From: Symsagittifera roscoffensis
Lineage: Eukaryota; Xenacoelomorpha; Acoela; Convolutidae
Direction: 5' to 3'
Length of the DNA: 64,000 nucleotides
Assembly (NCBI RefSeq): GCF_963678635.1
Contig: NC_087067.1
Location: forward strand, 6,366,647-6,430,646
A program made the translations under genes and the position numbers. Shown here piece by piece: positions 31,788-43,887 of this stretch (its first letter is position 1; every line of letters starts with the position of its first letter). The notes under the pieces are model-generated. The model did not search any database, was not told the DNA's origin, and was given only the letters and a program-made list of their open reading frames with translations.

Positions 31788-32241
31788 GTCGGGTACGCAG
31801 GGGTCTTGAGTTGGGCATGAGGGAAGAATCTCGAGTTAGGTGTGGGGGTACAAAACAGGTAGAGAATTTTAGAGGTGATTGGCATGACCATTAACATTTT
31901 AAATGATTGATGGTGCTAAAACATAAAATGAATCTGCATGTTTTTAGAAAATTTCCAATTGAACTAATTTAAATAGGACGGAAAGGAAAGGGTTTTAACT
32001 ATAATAGTAAGGGGGTTTTTAGGTTAGGAACACCACCTGCCAGTCTAAAAATGGAGTGTTATTTTCAGATTGATTTGGTAAAGTCAAATTGACTACTCAA
32101 CTATATTCAACTGAAGAAAGAGAACACAAGTTGAACGACACCCCAAGAAGTAATACTCAAGTTGCTCAGGTAATACTCAAGTTGCTCAGGTAATAATCAA
32201 GTTGCTCAGGTAATACTCAAGATCATTTGGAAATTGCGGAA
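31788..32241. other. inter-ORF spacer with 20-bp tandem repeats
   Basis: No gene is seen. Three and a half copies of taatactcaagttgctcagg lie at about 32152-32222, directly before the coiled-coil ORF. The rest is unremarkable. A subgenomic promoter or splice acceptor for the downstream ORFs would be expected here, but I cannot point to one. Confidence 0.6.
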
Positions 32242-33417
32242 ATGGCAGATCGATTCTGGAAGTCCATGCCAACGGCTTTGAAAAAACCCACACTTGACGA
32301 ATTATACAGACGTCTGAGGGACCTGGATTATACTCAAGTGGATGAGAGAATGGCAGTGATGTTGAACGCCATTCTCCAGTTGGAGGATGAGGGCGAGTGT
32401 CGGGAGTCTGCGACAGAAGCAGTTTTGATGGTGGGCTACACCACCGATGGGATATCTAATCAAGAACAAACCAGGTGGCTGTCTTGGAACGTGGATGGAG
32501 CAATAAGGGGGTTCGATTTGGCAAGGAACCCTGGCTTCAGTAATAACACTGAGTATGGAGCAGGGGAATTCCCACTACCGGCCAGACCATCAGCCAGATC
32601 CACGGGCCAGAGCACGAGCAAGACACCATTGATGTCTCGAGCACAGCAGACGGGGGAAGCATATCCGGACGTCAGCATCATGAAGAGAGAGCTTGAGAGG
32701 ACTCAGCGGGAGAGAAACAAGGCGAACCTCGATCGGGATCAAGCAGTGCTCGAGAGAGACCAGGCAAAAGTTGAGAGGGATCAAGCACGGAGGGAACTGG
32801 ACATGATGAGAGCTGAACAGCTACAGGCAGAAAGGGTGCGGGAGAATGCCGCCAATTGCGAGCAGCTGAAGTCAGAGCTTGAGAGGATCCAACAACGACA
32901 GCGCGAGCTCGACATGCAGAAGGGGGCTAGGCCAAAAGAGCAGGTGGTGACCGGCTCAAGGCCAGAGTCACGCATGGAGGTGGATGAGGCTCCTAGGTCG
33001 AAGGGACGATTCAACCTCGATCGTGCTGCTCAAGAGCATATGAACGAAGGGCTGGAAGTGTGGATACCGTCTGAATCGGCGTCCTCCCTGCGTGGTCTAG
33101 AGACACAAGCAATACGCCCGTTGATGGACGTCGCGCTGCCTGGATACACGCCAAGTTCGACCCCGGGTAGTAGTCAGGTGAGTGGTAGCTCGTCACGACT
33201 GAAAGAATTGCACGAGCGGCTACAACTAAGGAATCGCGAGAGTCCAGCAAGAGTGGACCTGCCATCGACGTGGGGGGAACAACCTGTCAGGAGTGTGGTA
33301 ATCTCGAGTTACAAAAAGAATACGGAAGGTAGATACCACAGGCACAATAGGATGGACTGGAGCACGGCGCAGATGGACAGGAGAGATTGCTTCCATAACG
33401 CGGCTTGGGTGGAATAA
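32242..33417 (+). CDS. coiled-coil ORF upstream of SGNH module, element 1
   Basis: I chose the first ATG at 32242; the frame is open from 32197. The N-terminus (ADRFWKSMPTALKKPTLDEL, later WLSWNVDGAI) is globular-looking. Residues about 145-235 form a strongly charged coiled coil built on RDQAVLERDQAKVERDQARR-type heptads. The C-terminal part is low in complexity. The frame stops at TAA (33415-33417), after which the same frame reads directly into the SGNH block I sequence at 33451. The original protein was therefore probably longer and joined to that module. Function is unknown; oligomerisation is an inference. Confidence 0.7.
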   Translation: MADRFWKSMPTALKKPTLDELYRRLRDLDYTQVDERMAVMLNAILQLEDEGECRESATEAVLMVGYTTDGISNQEQTRWLSWNVDGAIRGFDLARNPGFSNNTEYGAGEFPLPARPSARSTGQSTSKTPLMSRAQQTGEAYPDVSIMKRELERTQRERNKANLDRDQAVLERDQAKVERDQARRELDMMRAEQLQAERVRENAANCEQLKSELERIQQRQRELDMQKGARPKEQVVTGSRPESRMEVDEAPRSKGRFNLDRAAQEHMNEGLEVWIPSESASSLRGLETQAIRPLMDVALPGYTPSSTPGSSQVSGSSSRLKELHERLQLRNRESPARVDLPSTWGEQPVRSVVISSYKKNTEGRYHRHNRMDWSTAQMDRRDCFHNAAWVE

Positions 33418-34020
33418 TACTTCACGCAGCCGCGTGTGCCCGAAGGAGCGGTCCACTTGATCATAGGGGACAGCTTGCTGCGGATGTTGACCCGGATCCA
33501 GTCCCATTGGCAAACGGGAATCTTGAGCTTCGCTGAAGCCGCGACGCCGCAGATGTTAGCGACACTTGAGATGCTAGGTTGGCAAGAGTATATACGGTGA
33601 CACTGATGATGAGTATATACGGTGACACTGATGATCGGGATGAATGACGTGTCTAGGGGGAAGCAAGAAAGGTGATGAGGCTGCACGACAAGATCAGCTG
33701 CATTCTCGAGGAATTGCGAATTCAAATGGATCCGGCCATTCTTACGGTGTGCACCGTCCCTTACAACATGAAAGCGGATCAGCATGCAATGGAAATGAAC
33801 ACAAAAGTGCGGAACTTGAATGAAATAATCAGGCTGATACACAAGAGAAGAGTCCTCCCCGTTGGGCTGTTGGACGTGGCCGAGCAAATGGAGCTATCTA
33901 CTTTCCCTGACGACGCATCTGCGGATGGGATTCATTTTGATAGGCCCAGAGGGGTGGAGTGGTTGAATGACGTCTTCCAGAGGCACATAAACGCGTTGGA
34001 GACAGAGTTACTAGAGACGG
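33418..34020 (+). pseudogene. broken SGNH/GDSL-esterase-like module
   Basis: The three diagnostic SGNH hydrolase blocks are present but in two frames. Block I VHLIIGDSLLRML has its Ser codon at 33472-33474. Block III MIGMNDVSRG (G and N) lies at 33631-33660, and block V ADGIHFDRPRG has Asp and His codons at 33924-33935. Between blocks I and III an in-frame TGA (33598) and a 25-bp tandem duplication (tatatacggtgac..., 33590-33640) break the frame. Another TGA follows block III at 33673, and block V is in the next ORF. SGNH enzymes hydrolyse ester bonds; GDSL esterase ORFs have been reported in bdelloid rotifer LTR elements and in CR1 LINEs. This copy should be inactive. Confidence 0.75.
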
Positions 34021-37000
34021 CACAGGTCACGTTCGGACCACCCCCAAATCCACCTTTCTTCAACTCGAGAGCTTTGTCCAGCCGCTTGGGGGCGATGGCT
34101 GATTCTAGAGACAGTTCGAGGGATAGCCGAACCAGGTTGCCGGGCGCTACGCCCATGGAGGCTGATGAGGCACTGTCGTCAACGCCCCAGGGATCGATAA
34201 TATCCTCGGTGGTGGTGGCGGAGGCGGAGAAGAAGAAGCCGGAGAAACCAGTGGAGACCAACAGGTTGAAATATGAGGAGAAGGTCAAGGAGCTGGACCT
34301 GGAGGACCTCGAGTGCAGGCTAGAGTTGGCGAAAGCTTTGGGTCTTGAGCAGGTGTCGCACGAAGACTTGGGCAGACTCCAGTGTGTGGACTGGCTGAAG
34401 GCTCACGAGACACACTTCTCGAGAGCAAAAATAGCAGAGACGGCGGACCTGACTGGGATTCCCACAAAATCGGTGATGGGACCCATTAACTATAGACCTC
34501 TCAAGTCATTAGGGAGTCCGGGATTCGTAGTGGAGCCTCCCAAACACCGAACTAGCACTGCCAGGATCAGGGTGGCCACTCTAGCACAGTTGAGGGTGGT
34601 GGATAAGCTGATGGATCCGAGGGAGATGGGATTACCAGACGCTGCGTACGAAGGCACGAAACTGGCCAATGATCCCAGATACGGGAAACCCTGCGGGAAT
34701 ACGCAGCTGGCCAAAACCTTAGCTGTTTATGACAGGGCGGACCCAGCCGCAGCGAGGGTGGTCATCGTAGCGGGATCGGACTTTGAGGGAACGTCTCCCA
34801 AATTGTTTTGGCCGGAAACTCTGATATATTCATTGCCGGGAGCGGAGCTGAACCAGATGTTAACCCTGGTGGTGGCGATAAAGTCGGAGATGCCTTGCAA
34901 GCCTGAACTGCTGCTGTTTGCAGGGATGAACGATCACTTGCATGCGACGGGGTTTCTAGAGCAGCTCAAGGGTGATGAACCTACGCCGAAGAAAATCTGG
35001 GAAGCCATCCAGACACTATTCGCAGCCATGAATGAAGTACAAGAGAACGTTGTCTCACGATTTGGCTCCAAGACGAAAGTGGCGTTCACAACGTCCCCCG
35101 GCTACGCGAGCATGCCTCCCGCTCCACAATTTATGTATGCAATCTTGGTCTTGATAGCAGAAGGGAATGGATGGCGCATTTTGATGGCAGCTCCCAATCG
35201 GGAACTGGAACCCACAAACTTGAGACTTCGCAGGTCAGAACTCGCGGCGGATTGGGCGGATGGGTCCCACGCGTTGAGGGGCTTTCACGAGTTGGCCGAC
35301 ATCCTCATCGTGTTGGACGAGGTCCTCTTGCTGGAGATATCTAACTTCGTGAGGCAACTCAAGCTCAGTCCAATTATAGGGGACGATCATCCAGTGGTGA
35401 CTCACCTGACGGCCAGTCTGTGGTTTCGAAACATGGAGGTGACAATCACAAGCTCCACCAGTAAATCTAGAGAGCCGAGCAATGAGAGGAAGAATGTGGT
35501 CGCATCGGAGAAGCAGCTGGAGTCGATGGTGTACCAACTGACACAAGAGGGAGGCAGGTGGCCCTTCCTGACACCAAGGCTGGAGAACGCCACGGAGAAA
35601 ACAAGAGAAGATGCTCCGCTTCTGGTGAAGCCGATCTGGGATTTTCTTGAGGAGCAGCTGGGAGTGGCTGAAAAGAGGGAAATGACGGTTGGCAGGTTCG
35701 TCACGGCAGCCAACGAAGTCACGATTGGAGGATTCTGGAGGGAGCACGCAAGGGGTGAGCTGAGGACGAGGAGAGATTACGAAATTCTTGAGTTCTTGAG
35801 TCCTTGTTGGGGAAAGGAGTTCCTGGCCGGGGTGTATAGCGCGAAAGATACCATCTTTAAAGCCTTCATACAGGAAGTGTTGAATATGCCCATCAGTCTA
35901 TTGCTGGCACTGAACTTGGTTTACCCAAGGTACCTGTTTAATATGGGCCCAGCATACATGTTCAGTCGGGGCGTGGACACTCTCCGGATAGACGGATACT
36001 TGACATTGGTGCTTCTAACCCACGGGGAACTGGAGTCATTTCACCGACTGATGAAATACGGAGAGCCTCTGTCGATGGGGAGAGCACACTCGAGCATTGA
36101 CACCTACTCGTATAAGTGTGCTGCCGGGCTAAAGACGCTGCTGGTACAGTACCTACTGATGCAGAACCGGCACCTAACTGGAGAAGAAAAGAGCCCGAAG
36201 ACAAGAGAAGAATGGAGGAAAGTGAACGGGGGCATGCCTCTATTGACGGATCTATGCCTGGCCATGAGATCGGACCCCATGGGGATGATCCGGGGGCTGA
36301 ATGAAGTTGTAACCTGTATCTATGGACCGGCAGTCACGTTCGCGTTTCCAGATCCTCTGGTGGAAGCTTATCGACACTCCGTGACCCACGTGAGCCTCAT
36401 AAGCATACTAGATGGAACGACACTTAATTGGTGTCAACAGGAGGTGCTAAGAGCGCAAATGAGCAACACGGTGCTCTTCGGAAAGGTGAAGGATCCGGAG
36501 TTGGTGACATACAGTTTTCGAGGACAACTGCAGTGCAGGATGGGAGGCAAGCGCGAGGGCCCCATCGAGACTTATCCCAATTTCTGGAACCTAAACCCCC
36601 TGACAGCAAGTGGGCAAGAGATCTTGAGAATTCCCGCATGGAAGAAGAGCTTCGAGCTGGTGAAGAGGGAGTTAGAAGCGATATTGGAGAAGGAAGTCCT
36701 GCCAGCAAGCATTCCCGAATTCCCGACAGTGAGGAGAATGACCCTGGGGATGAACAGCTCCCTGGTGGTCCCATCCCTTTTCGCAAGAGCAGCAACCGAA
36801 GAACAGCAGAAGGAGTTCATTGACGGCTGGGATCCTCTCTTCATCGGCTACACTGCGGCGATTTATTTTCACACCAGTGATGCGAAGATAAATTCATGGA
36901 CAACTCAAGCCAAGAAAATGAGAGGGTCGATGCCACCGAAATTCGAGGTGCGAGATGCCTTGAGAATACTTGGGCGGGCAGGTCTAGAGAACCAGTTTCC

Positions 37001-40000
37001 GGTGTGGGACGACGGCAGGATGATAGTGAATGAAGGGCATATCACACTGAAAGCAGACGATATGCTGTTTGCCACAAGGAGATACCGGGCACCTTACGGA
37101 CTACAGCAGGTGGAAAGGAGTCAGGAAGGAAAAAAGCTGGATGCAGCAGCCCCATTGCATGTGGCCCTGACAGAGTACAAGAAAACGGGTCCAGCTACGC
37201 CAGCACCCCTATCAGTGGATACCCCTGGGGATAAAAGGAGTGGTCCCGTAGAGGATCGATTCATAAGGATTCTCGAGAGAAGAGAAGCAGAATCGGGGGA
37301 GGAGAGCATGGATGAGACTCTCAGCGAGGCAGGAGAGGATATAGAAGTGGGAAATACCCCGGAGCAGAAGCCATCAGAGGAAGAGTTCACCACGCAAGAG
37401 CTGTTGAAAGATCTGAGTGGGGAAAATTGGGCAGACACTCCCACGCCACCTTTGACCTCATCTCCTCGCAAGAACCTAGAGTTGCCACTGACGAGTGAGA
37501 ATCCCAACATGGGAATGATCTTCTTGAGTGCGGACAAAAGGGAGAAAAACACCTTCGAGGGAAACAGAGATGCCTTCCTAGGTACCCTGGATGCGGATGC
37601 TTGGCGAAAGTTCTTGAGCGATTTTAATCGAGAAGTGGACGACGACACCACATTGGACGATTTCAAGGAGGAGCTGTGGGACACGGTGGTGAAGTTCGGA
37701 GAACCTATCCTGGTAGGGACAGGTCTGAAGGAGAAAGCTAGAGAAGAGCTGCTGAGCAAGATGGTCGAGTTGAGGAAGGCACCACGAAAGACCAGAGAAG
37801 ACAAATGTAAAGACAGCTCTACTCCGAAACAAAAAACTGACGATAAAATAATTGAACATGTAAGGGGGGATAAGGTCGGAACTAGTAATATAATTAAAAG
37901 TACTAATATCTCTAAGGCTCGAGCAGGGGGGAGGCAAGAGTTGGAAGGGTTGGGGGGAGACAAGGAAGTCGAATCAGTGATGGTAACGTCAACGCCCCCG
38001 AGTAAAGACGTGAGGTCTCGCAAAAGGAAGAGAGACGTGGAGGGATTGGGAAGTCCTTCGGCGGATGCGGTCTCGGAGAAGAACTTGAGAGAGACGGCCC
38101 CCATGGTTCTGGCACGATGGAAGACAGCAGCCTACAAGAGTAGCTACGAGCCGAGGAAACTGCTCGACGTAGAGAAGGAGATGGAGATCCCCACCAGTTC
38201 AGCAACGGAAGAAGACTTCAAACCTCAGAAGATAAAAATGAAGCGAGGTTCAACGAGCGGGCAGACCTGGGAGGTGGACGTCGGTAATGAATGGGTCTCA
38301 AATGAACACCAGGCTACCGGGAAGCAAGTGACTAGCGATCCTCTTGAGAAGAATAGAACGAGGAACACCGCCCGACCAAGGTGGGTGGCCCTAAAAACAT
38401 TGCAGGAATTGGAAGACTGCCTGAAGAAGCTCGACAGTGGAGTGTCACGCAAACGACGCAACTGGGCTACCCAGCAGAAGGCTGGTATCAATAAATTAGA
38501 ATTGGGGAGCCAGCTGAAGAGAACTTGGCAGAGCTTGTTAAAGGATCATTTTGAAGAAGCGATGAGAACACCATCATCGGCATCGCCGTTGATGGCGAAT
38601 CCCTTTATTAGGACCGCAGGACAACTGATGTTTGCGTGGAGCCTGTTGGGAATAGAGTTAGAGACACTAACTTCGTACGACAAGTTGAAGCTGGGAGGCA
38701 AGAACCTGGAGGTATATCGAATGCTGATGCAGCATGTTGCTAGGGACAACTCAGGCTTGAGCCTGGCAAGGAGGAAGGATGCTACCTGCTTCTTGAGATG
38801 GACAATGTCAATGATGACTGACAGTACCATCCTAGCATGTCACCAGAGAGCAATTGGAAGCAAGACGCTGGAGAGGAGAGTCTCCACAGTAATCTTGAAT
38901 GTGTACCAGAGTACTGGGATAGAGAAGGAGGATGGCTCTAGGCAATCTCTGGAGAGCCACAGGAAGTTAGATGAGATACGGAGATTCTACAACAAGAAGT
39001 TCGAGGAGAAGCACGACGTTCACCGTAACCTGGCTCCGCCAGGAGAGTACTCGAAACCCAACAAGAAGGGAGAGTATCAGTATGTGTCTGGAGTGATGGG
39101 GATGGCATACAACCCTTTCCTGGACTTAGAAGCTGGCGGTGCCCATAGAAACTATGAGGTGGCGGAGCTGCTGAAGTTCTGGACAGAAAGGATAATGGAG
39201 ATAGACCCCGTGGAAAGAGAGAGACCCAGTCTGGGTTTGATTCTCGAGAGAGCACCGGAAGTGATAAGTGTGCCACGCTCAAGTAAAAGAGTAGAACTAA
39301 GAATGGGTAACGGGAACGGCACGTTGACCACGAATCTGGGAGTGGTGTGGAAGTTGCTCAGGCCCTCTTGGTGTCCACATCCCCATGCGAGCCTGATCGA
39401 GGAAGTCACTGAGCGAGTGAGATTGGCGCCGACAGAGGATGAAGATTTAGCGACCTTGAGTATAGTACATAGACTGATCCTGCCTCAGATGAAGGAGACA
39501 AGTGAGATGACGAGCGGAACAGGGTCGGTAAAGAAGATGGAGCCGGGCAGTTGTCTTGACTCGACGTGTGGGAATGGCGAGCACACCTGTGATGGACGAT
39601 CGTGCATCAGGATACAGTCTTTCCAGAAAAAGGACCTAGTCACCTGGTTTGAAGATATCACCGAAAGGGAGAAAAGTGAGATACAGATAGTGGCTGAGTG
39701 TTACGCGAGTACCACTGTGAACCTAGCGACAGCTCTGGGGTTCTTCTCGAGAATGTGTAGTCTCCAGTCACTGGAGAGGCTAGAGTCAGAACACCACTTA
39801 GTGACCGCGCTGAGCGTGGAGTCATGGCCCGGAGTGTTGCAGGTGACCCAGAAACACATCAAGAGTTGGAAGGTTGGGCTCGAAGCGGAGATGGGATTTC
39901 CCATGAGGGAAGCCTATGGGCTGCCTCTAAATGCAAAGTCCCTAGTGGGGTCAGTGATGGCCAATCTGTGTGGCAGCCACTATCCATTGCACATGGCGAT

Positions 40001-40398
40001 GGTAGAAGTATCCAGCCAGAGGGTATTGATAGACAAAGCCTTCTCAGTGCCCAAATGTGTAAGGCTGGCTCGGATGTCACATCATTCACACAAGATGTTG
40101 AGGAAGATCCGAGGAACAGTGCCTAAAGAACAAAGGGACGACTTGAGTGAAATCTGGGGTGAAGAACTTCTAGGCTTAGAGAGCGAAAATACCAGTGACC
40201 TCGAGAGACAAAACGTGATGGGGAAACCCATGGTAAGTGCCCCAAGCTTGGAAGAAGTCGACGTGATACACGAGAAGATGATGGAACTTGAGCCTCTCCT
40301 AGAAGCCTCGGGAGAACGCAATCTTAGGAGCATTGACCTCACACACGGGGATTATCCGTGCCACTGTCTGGCGCAGACAGTGTGGTACCCAGATCAAG
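33672..40398 (+). CDS. giant ORF (over 2,240 codons), SGNH-like segments, element 1
   Basis: The frame is open from 33672 to the gap with no stop; the ATG at 33675 is in frame but lies inside the SGNH module, so it may not be the real start. Residues 25-100 carry SGNH block V (CTVPYNM, DGIHFD). Residues about 100-230 are low in complexity. A second SGNH-like segment spans about 360-535: VVIVAGSDFEG, LLFAGMNDHL and WADGSHALRGF align in order with blocks I, III and V, but the GDS serine context is altered. A long helical, alpha-rich region follows to about 1180, then an acidic/basic linker (about 1200-1520), then a second conserved-looking region. Residues about 1963-1980 hold CLDSTCGNGEHTCDGRSC, a possible zinc site. 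I recognise no enzyme in the remainder. The 3' end is lost in the gap. Confidence 0.7.
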
Positions 40399-40598
40399 NN
40401 NNNNNNNNNNNNNNNNNNNNNNNNNNNNNNNNNNNNNNNNNNNNNNNNNNNNNNNNNNNNNNNNNNNNNNNNNNNNNNNNNNNNNNNNNNNNNNNNNNNN
40501 NNNNNNNNNNNNNNNNNNNNNNNNNNNNNNNNNNNNNNNNNNNNNNNNNNNNNNNNNNNNNNNNNNNNNNNNNNNNNNNNNNNNNNNNNNNNNNNNNN
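40399..40598. other. assembly gap, 200 N
   Basis: A run of exactly 200 unknown bases, a conventional placeholder for a gap of unknown size. It hides the 3' end of element 1. Confidence 0.99.
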
Positions 40599-40856
40599 GT
40601 TTATACCATACATGCCATTAAAGTTTTAAATAATAGATCATCAGAAAACTGTTTTAAGCTGTCGAAAATGTGGCGGCCAAAGTTGAATATCTGAAAATAA
40701 AAATGAGGGGGAAATAGTTAACAAGATCCAAATGAAGATATGATAGAAATGTCTATTGAAACTTGGTAACTATTTCGATAAAGGGTAAAATGTAGCGCAA
40801 AAATTCGTCTTCTGCTTTCCTGAGTCCCTAATTAACACACGGATTGATTTTTTTCA
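40599..40856. other. AT-rich sequence after the gap, no gene
   Basis: The AT-rich composition suggests host DNA, not the G-rich element. I find no continuation of the host repeat that was interrupted at 21433, so the right flank of element 1 is not the simple partner of its left flank. Confidence 0.5.
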
Positions 40857-41113
40857 TAAAATTGAGCTGAAACATTGAGCGACAGTTTAATAAATAGATT
40901 ATTGTTGCATAGTTCTGCAAGAAAATTGTCAACAGGAGTAGATCCAAAATTGTCAACAGGAGTAGCTAAAATATCAAACGAGTCAACAAAATTTTTAGGG
41001 TCAACACATTACGAGGCCAATTTTGTTCTTTTTGTGAATTGTAAGCGCGTGCCGCAACAAGGACACTCTTTTTGATCTTCCTTTGTTTTTTTTTTCGTTT
41101 TCTTTTATCATCG
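40857..41113 (-). pseudogene. possible coding relic with CPCCG motif
   Basis: Read on the minus strand from 41113, one frame gives a basic stretch (KRKRKKKTKEDQ), then KECPCCGTRLQF, one TAA, then CVDPKNFVDSFDILATPVDN and a second PVDNF repeat through to the duplication start. The CxxC with following Gly looks like half of a zinc ribbon. A single stop interrupts it. It is mostly absent from copy 1. I do not recognise the protein and it could be chance. Confidence 0.25.
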
Positions 41114-43887
41114 TGCCGACAAAAAATGTTTGAAGATTTCAGCTGACCTACGCACACTCACTTATACGCTTATCCTGTGTGAATTTTGGACTCGAAATGC
41201 AAAAAAGCAAAATTTTGTCGTCGATAAAAATCCAAATTTTGAGCAAATGTTTGAGTTTGGTTGGTTTAATAATTGCTAGACTTTTCCCTTAAATAACATT
41301 CTTCACAGGACTCTCTGGACTCAATTCCTGGAAGCCTCCGTTGGCAACAGCAATTATTTTAGACGAACATAACTACAGACATTTTCTGCATGCTAGCATT
41401 TTGAATATCTGTCCTATTCAAAACTTTTTCTTTGTTTGGCTGTGGTTTTACCAACTCAAAATTTTTTGTTTGTTTTTTTTTTCTTCGGTATAATAGGTTT
41501 CGGTTGATATTATATCGGCTTTGTGGCGGCGATATACTGCGATGCTTGACGAGCAAAAAAAATCTGTGTTTTTTGAGGGCGATGGGGACCTAATACTTTT
41601 TTTTTACTTGAAGGGTTTCGGTTTTGTTGCCGGTTGCTAAGTTTTGATCCGATGATAATTTCACATTGTTTTGTATGCCATTTATTTTTTTTCAAAACGA
41701 GCTTTACTCAGTTTGAAAGATTCGTTTTTTTGACATTTTGTAGTTTTTTTTGTTTCATTTTTATGGGTTTAGCGGCTTTGTTGTTTTGTTTCGCAAGTGC
41801 TTTGTCTCTATGTATAAAATTAATCTTTTTCAGTCTCTATTATATGTTTTTTCGTTTGAAAACATTCTAGAATTATTTATACAGAGGCTGCAAATCGATT
41901 CACACAGTTTTGCCAAGACCCAAATAAGCACACGAATAATCAATAAAATTAAATTGAAGAAACCAAATAAGCACACGAAGTTCAATTTTTTATCCCAGAG
42001 TATGTTTTTGTCTGTGGCTGACACAATCTTAAATAATTACGAAACTTTAAATAAAGATTTAAGCCGAGTATGCAAATATTAACCCAAATTAACACAAAAA
42101 AATTCAACTGTTGCCTATAAACTAGCGTTTCTGAAAATTCAAACATAGTGAAAAAATTTTTACGAAAGAAAAACTGTTGCCAGAAACAGCTTCAAACCCA
42201 CTGAACCAAGAATATTTTCTCGGAAAGCATTTGACGAATGAAAAAAAGCGGAGGCTTAACCATTGGAAGTCTTTTGGGGATAAATTTTTTCAAATAGATT
42301 GGTTTGAGTAGTTTTGACAGAATAGTTAGTATGGGCAAAAATTTAGCAATGTTTAGCTTACTAAGGGGTGGAAGACTCTACAAATTGTTTCACGGTACAC
42401 AACTAAAGCGCCTCTCAAAAACGTCAGCGTCAAAAAAAGACTTGATGGACTTCAGAAAAACATTTAGTTTTACAGATAAAGATATCCAGGTACCGAGAAA
42501 TCACTAATGGTTAAAAGTCTGCAGAATAAAAGAAGCAATAAGAAACTTTATGACGTACGGAAGAATGTGGAAACACGAAACTAATGCAAGCACTTATGTA
42601 ATCCGCGACAACACTAGTCACAGAGAAGAAAAAATGTCACCGGACAAAAGATTGATATGGCAGCAACATATCTTGAGATGTCAATAACCTTGTTCATGGA
42701 AGACTGAAATTAGCAGCAGTAAGATATAACTGGAATCATCAATCGTAAAACACTGCTTTCGGTTCCAAATAATTTTATTTGAAAATTTACTATCAACAAA
42801 GAGCCACGCTCAAAAACCAAAGAAAGATCATCCAAAAATTTGTCAATTTTTCATTCAAATCTGGTAAAAGAAATAGTTCACCGCTCATCGAAATCAACAG
42901 TTTCAAAGAAAAAACACAAACACTAAAAATTGTGTTATTATTAGGTTAGCCGCATCAAAAAATTACAAAAACAAAAGTTTGTATACTAAATTAGGATAAA
43001 ATTTACGCCCTGATAATGGACATCATGGAAACCAGTACTAGACGCAACGCAAAAAAAAACAAAGCAGGCCAGTTGGAGAGGGTTCAGAACAAAACTAGAC
43101 TTGACTCAGAACAAAAAAAGAAAGAAAATGACATGAGTTTGTTTTTGAAATTGCACACAATTGTGCTTAATGCAAACAAGTGGACCCAAAATTCACATAC
43201 CACAAACTTCTTTCAACGGAAATAAGAGCGCTTGCCGGGACCGAATCGATCCTCGGATCAACCGTAGAAACCTCCATCCTCCTCCCTAAGCATGTTTTAA
43301 TTCTGATAAATAATTATTTATAAAATATGCATTTCAAACAAACGCGGAAAGTACAATTATGTTATTTTTTGTTCAATTTTTGAGTTGATGGGCTACAAAA
43401 TTAGCTATATTGACGTTTTAGTTATGTTTTGATGATTAATACTGTTGTGTAGATGATATTCTCTTCACATTTTGTTCCTGTAAAAATATCGTAACTTCTC
43501 CCCATCCCCTTCAAATCGGTTTTTGGGGAATTATACTATTAAATACCAACTAAAGGCAGTCTGAAAATTCAAAGCTTTGCATTGATATACGAATGTTATC
43601 CACTGATAGTTCTATTATGTTTGCTAGATGTAACAGCTGTTGTAATTTAAAGCCTTTTAACGGATCCGTAACTTAAGCATAAAAATATATAAGCATAAAA
43701 AAATGAAGTTTGTGGAAACATGTTCAATTACATCTCAGCCCATCAGAATTAATGATACTAATACTAGCCACAACATTCCGGCTTTTTATTTTATATATTA
43801 GAAACTTTTTCAAGAAAGTTTTCTACAAGAATTGACTTATCTTCTATTCCGTATTTTATTTAAAAAATGGTGAAAATGAATAATTAG

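Larger units (their letters stand above)
21434..40398 (+). mobile_element. giant Ty3/gypsy-type LTR element with extra ORFs (element 1)
   Basis: The left end is set by interruption of a host repeat at 21433/21434, where the insert begins TGTG as LTRs do. The coding order is gag, zinc knuckles, protease, RT, RNase H, integrase, macro-like ORF, coiled-coil ORF, SGNH-like module and a giant ORF. All are on the + strand with purine-rich, relatively GC-rich sequence, unlike the AT-rich host. The right end is lost in the gap and no 3' LTR was recognised. Several stops and frameshifts in pol show this copy is not intact. That the ORFs after 32,200 belong to the same element is inferred from strand, composition and contiguity. 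Confidence 0.75.

Noticed and set aside
32150-32222. 20-bp tandem units as a CRISPR-like array
   Set aside because: Units are directly adjacent with no spacers, and the setting is eukaryotic.
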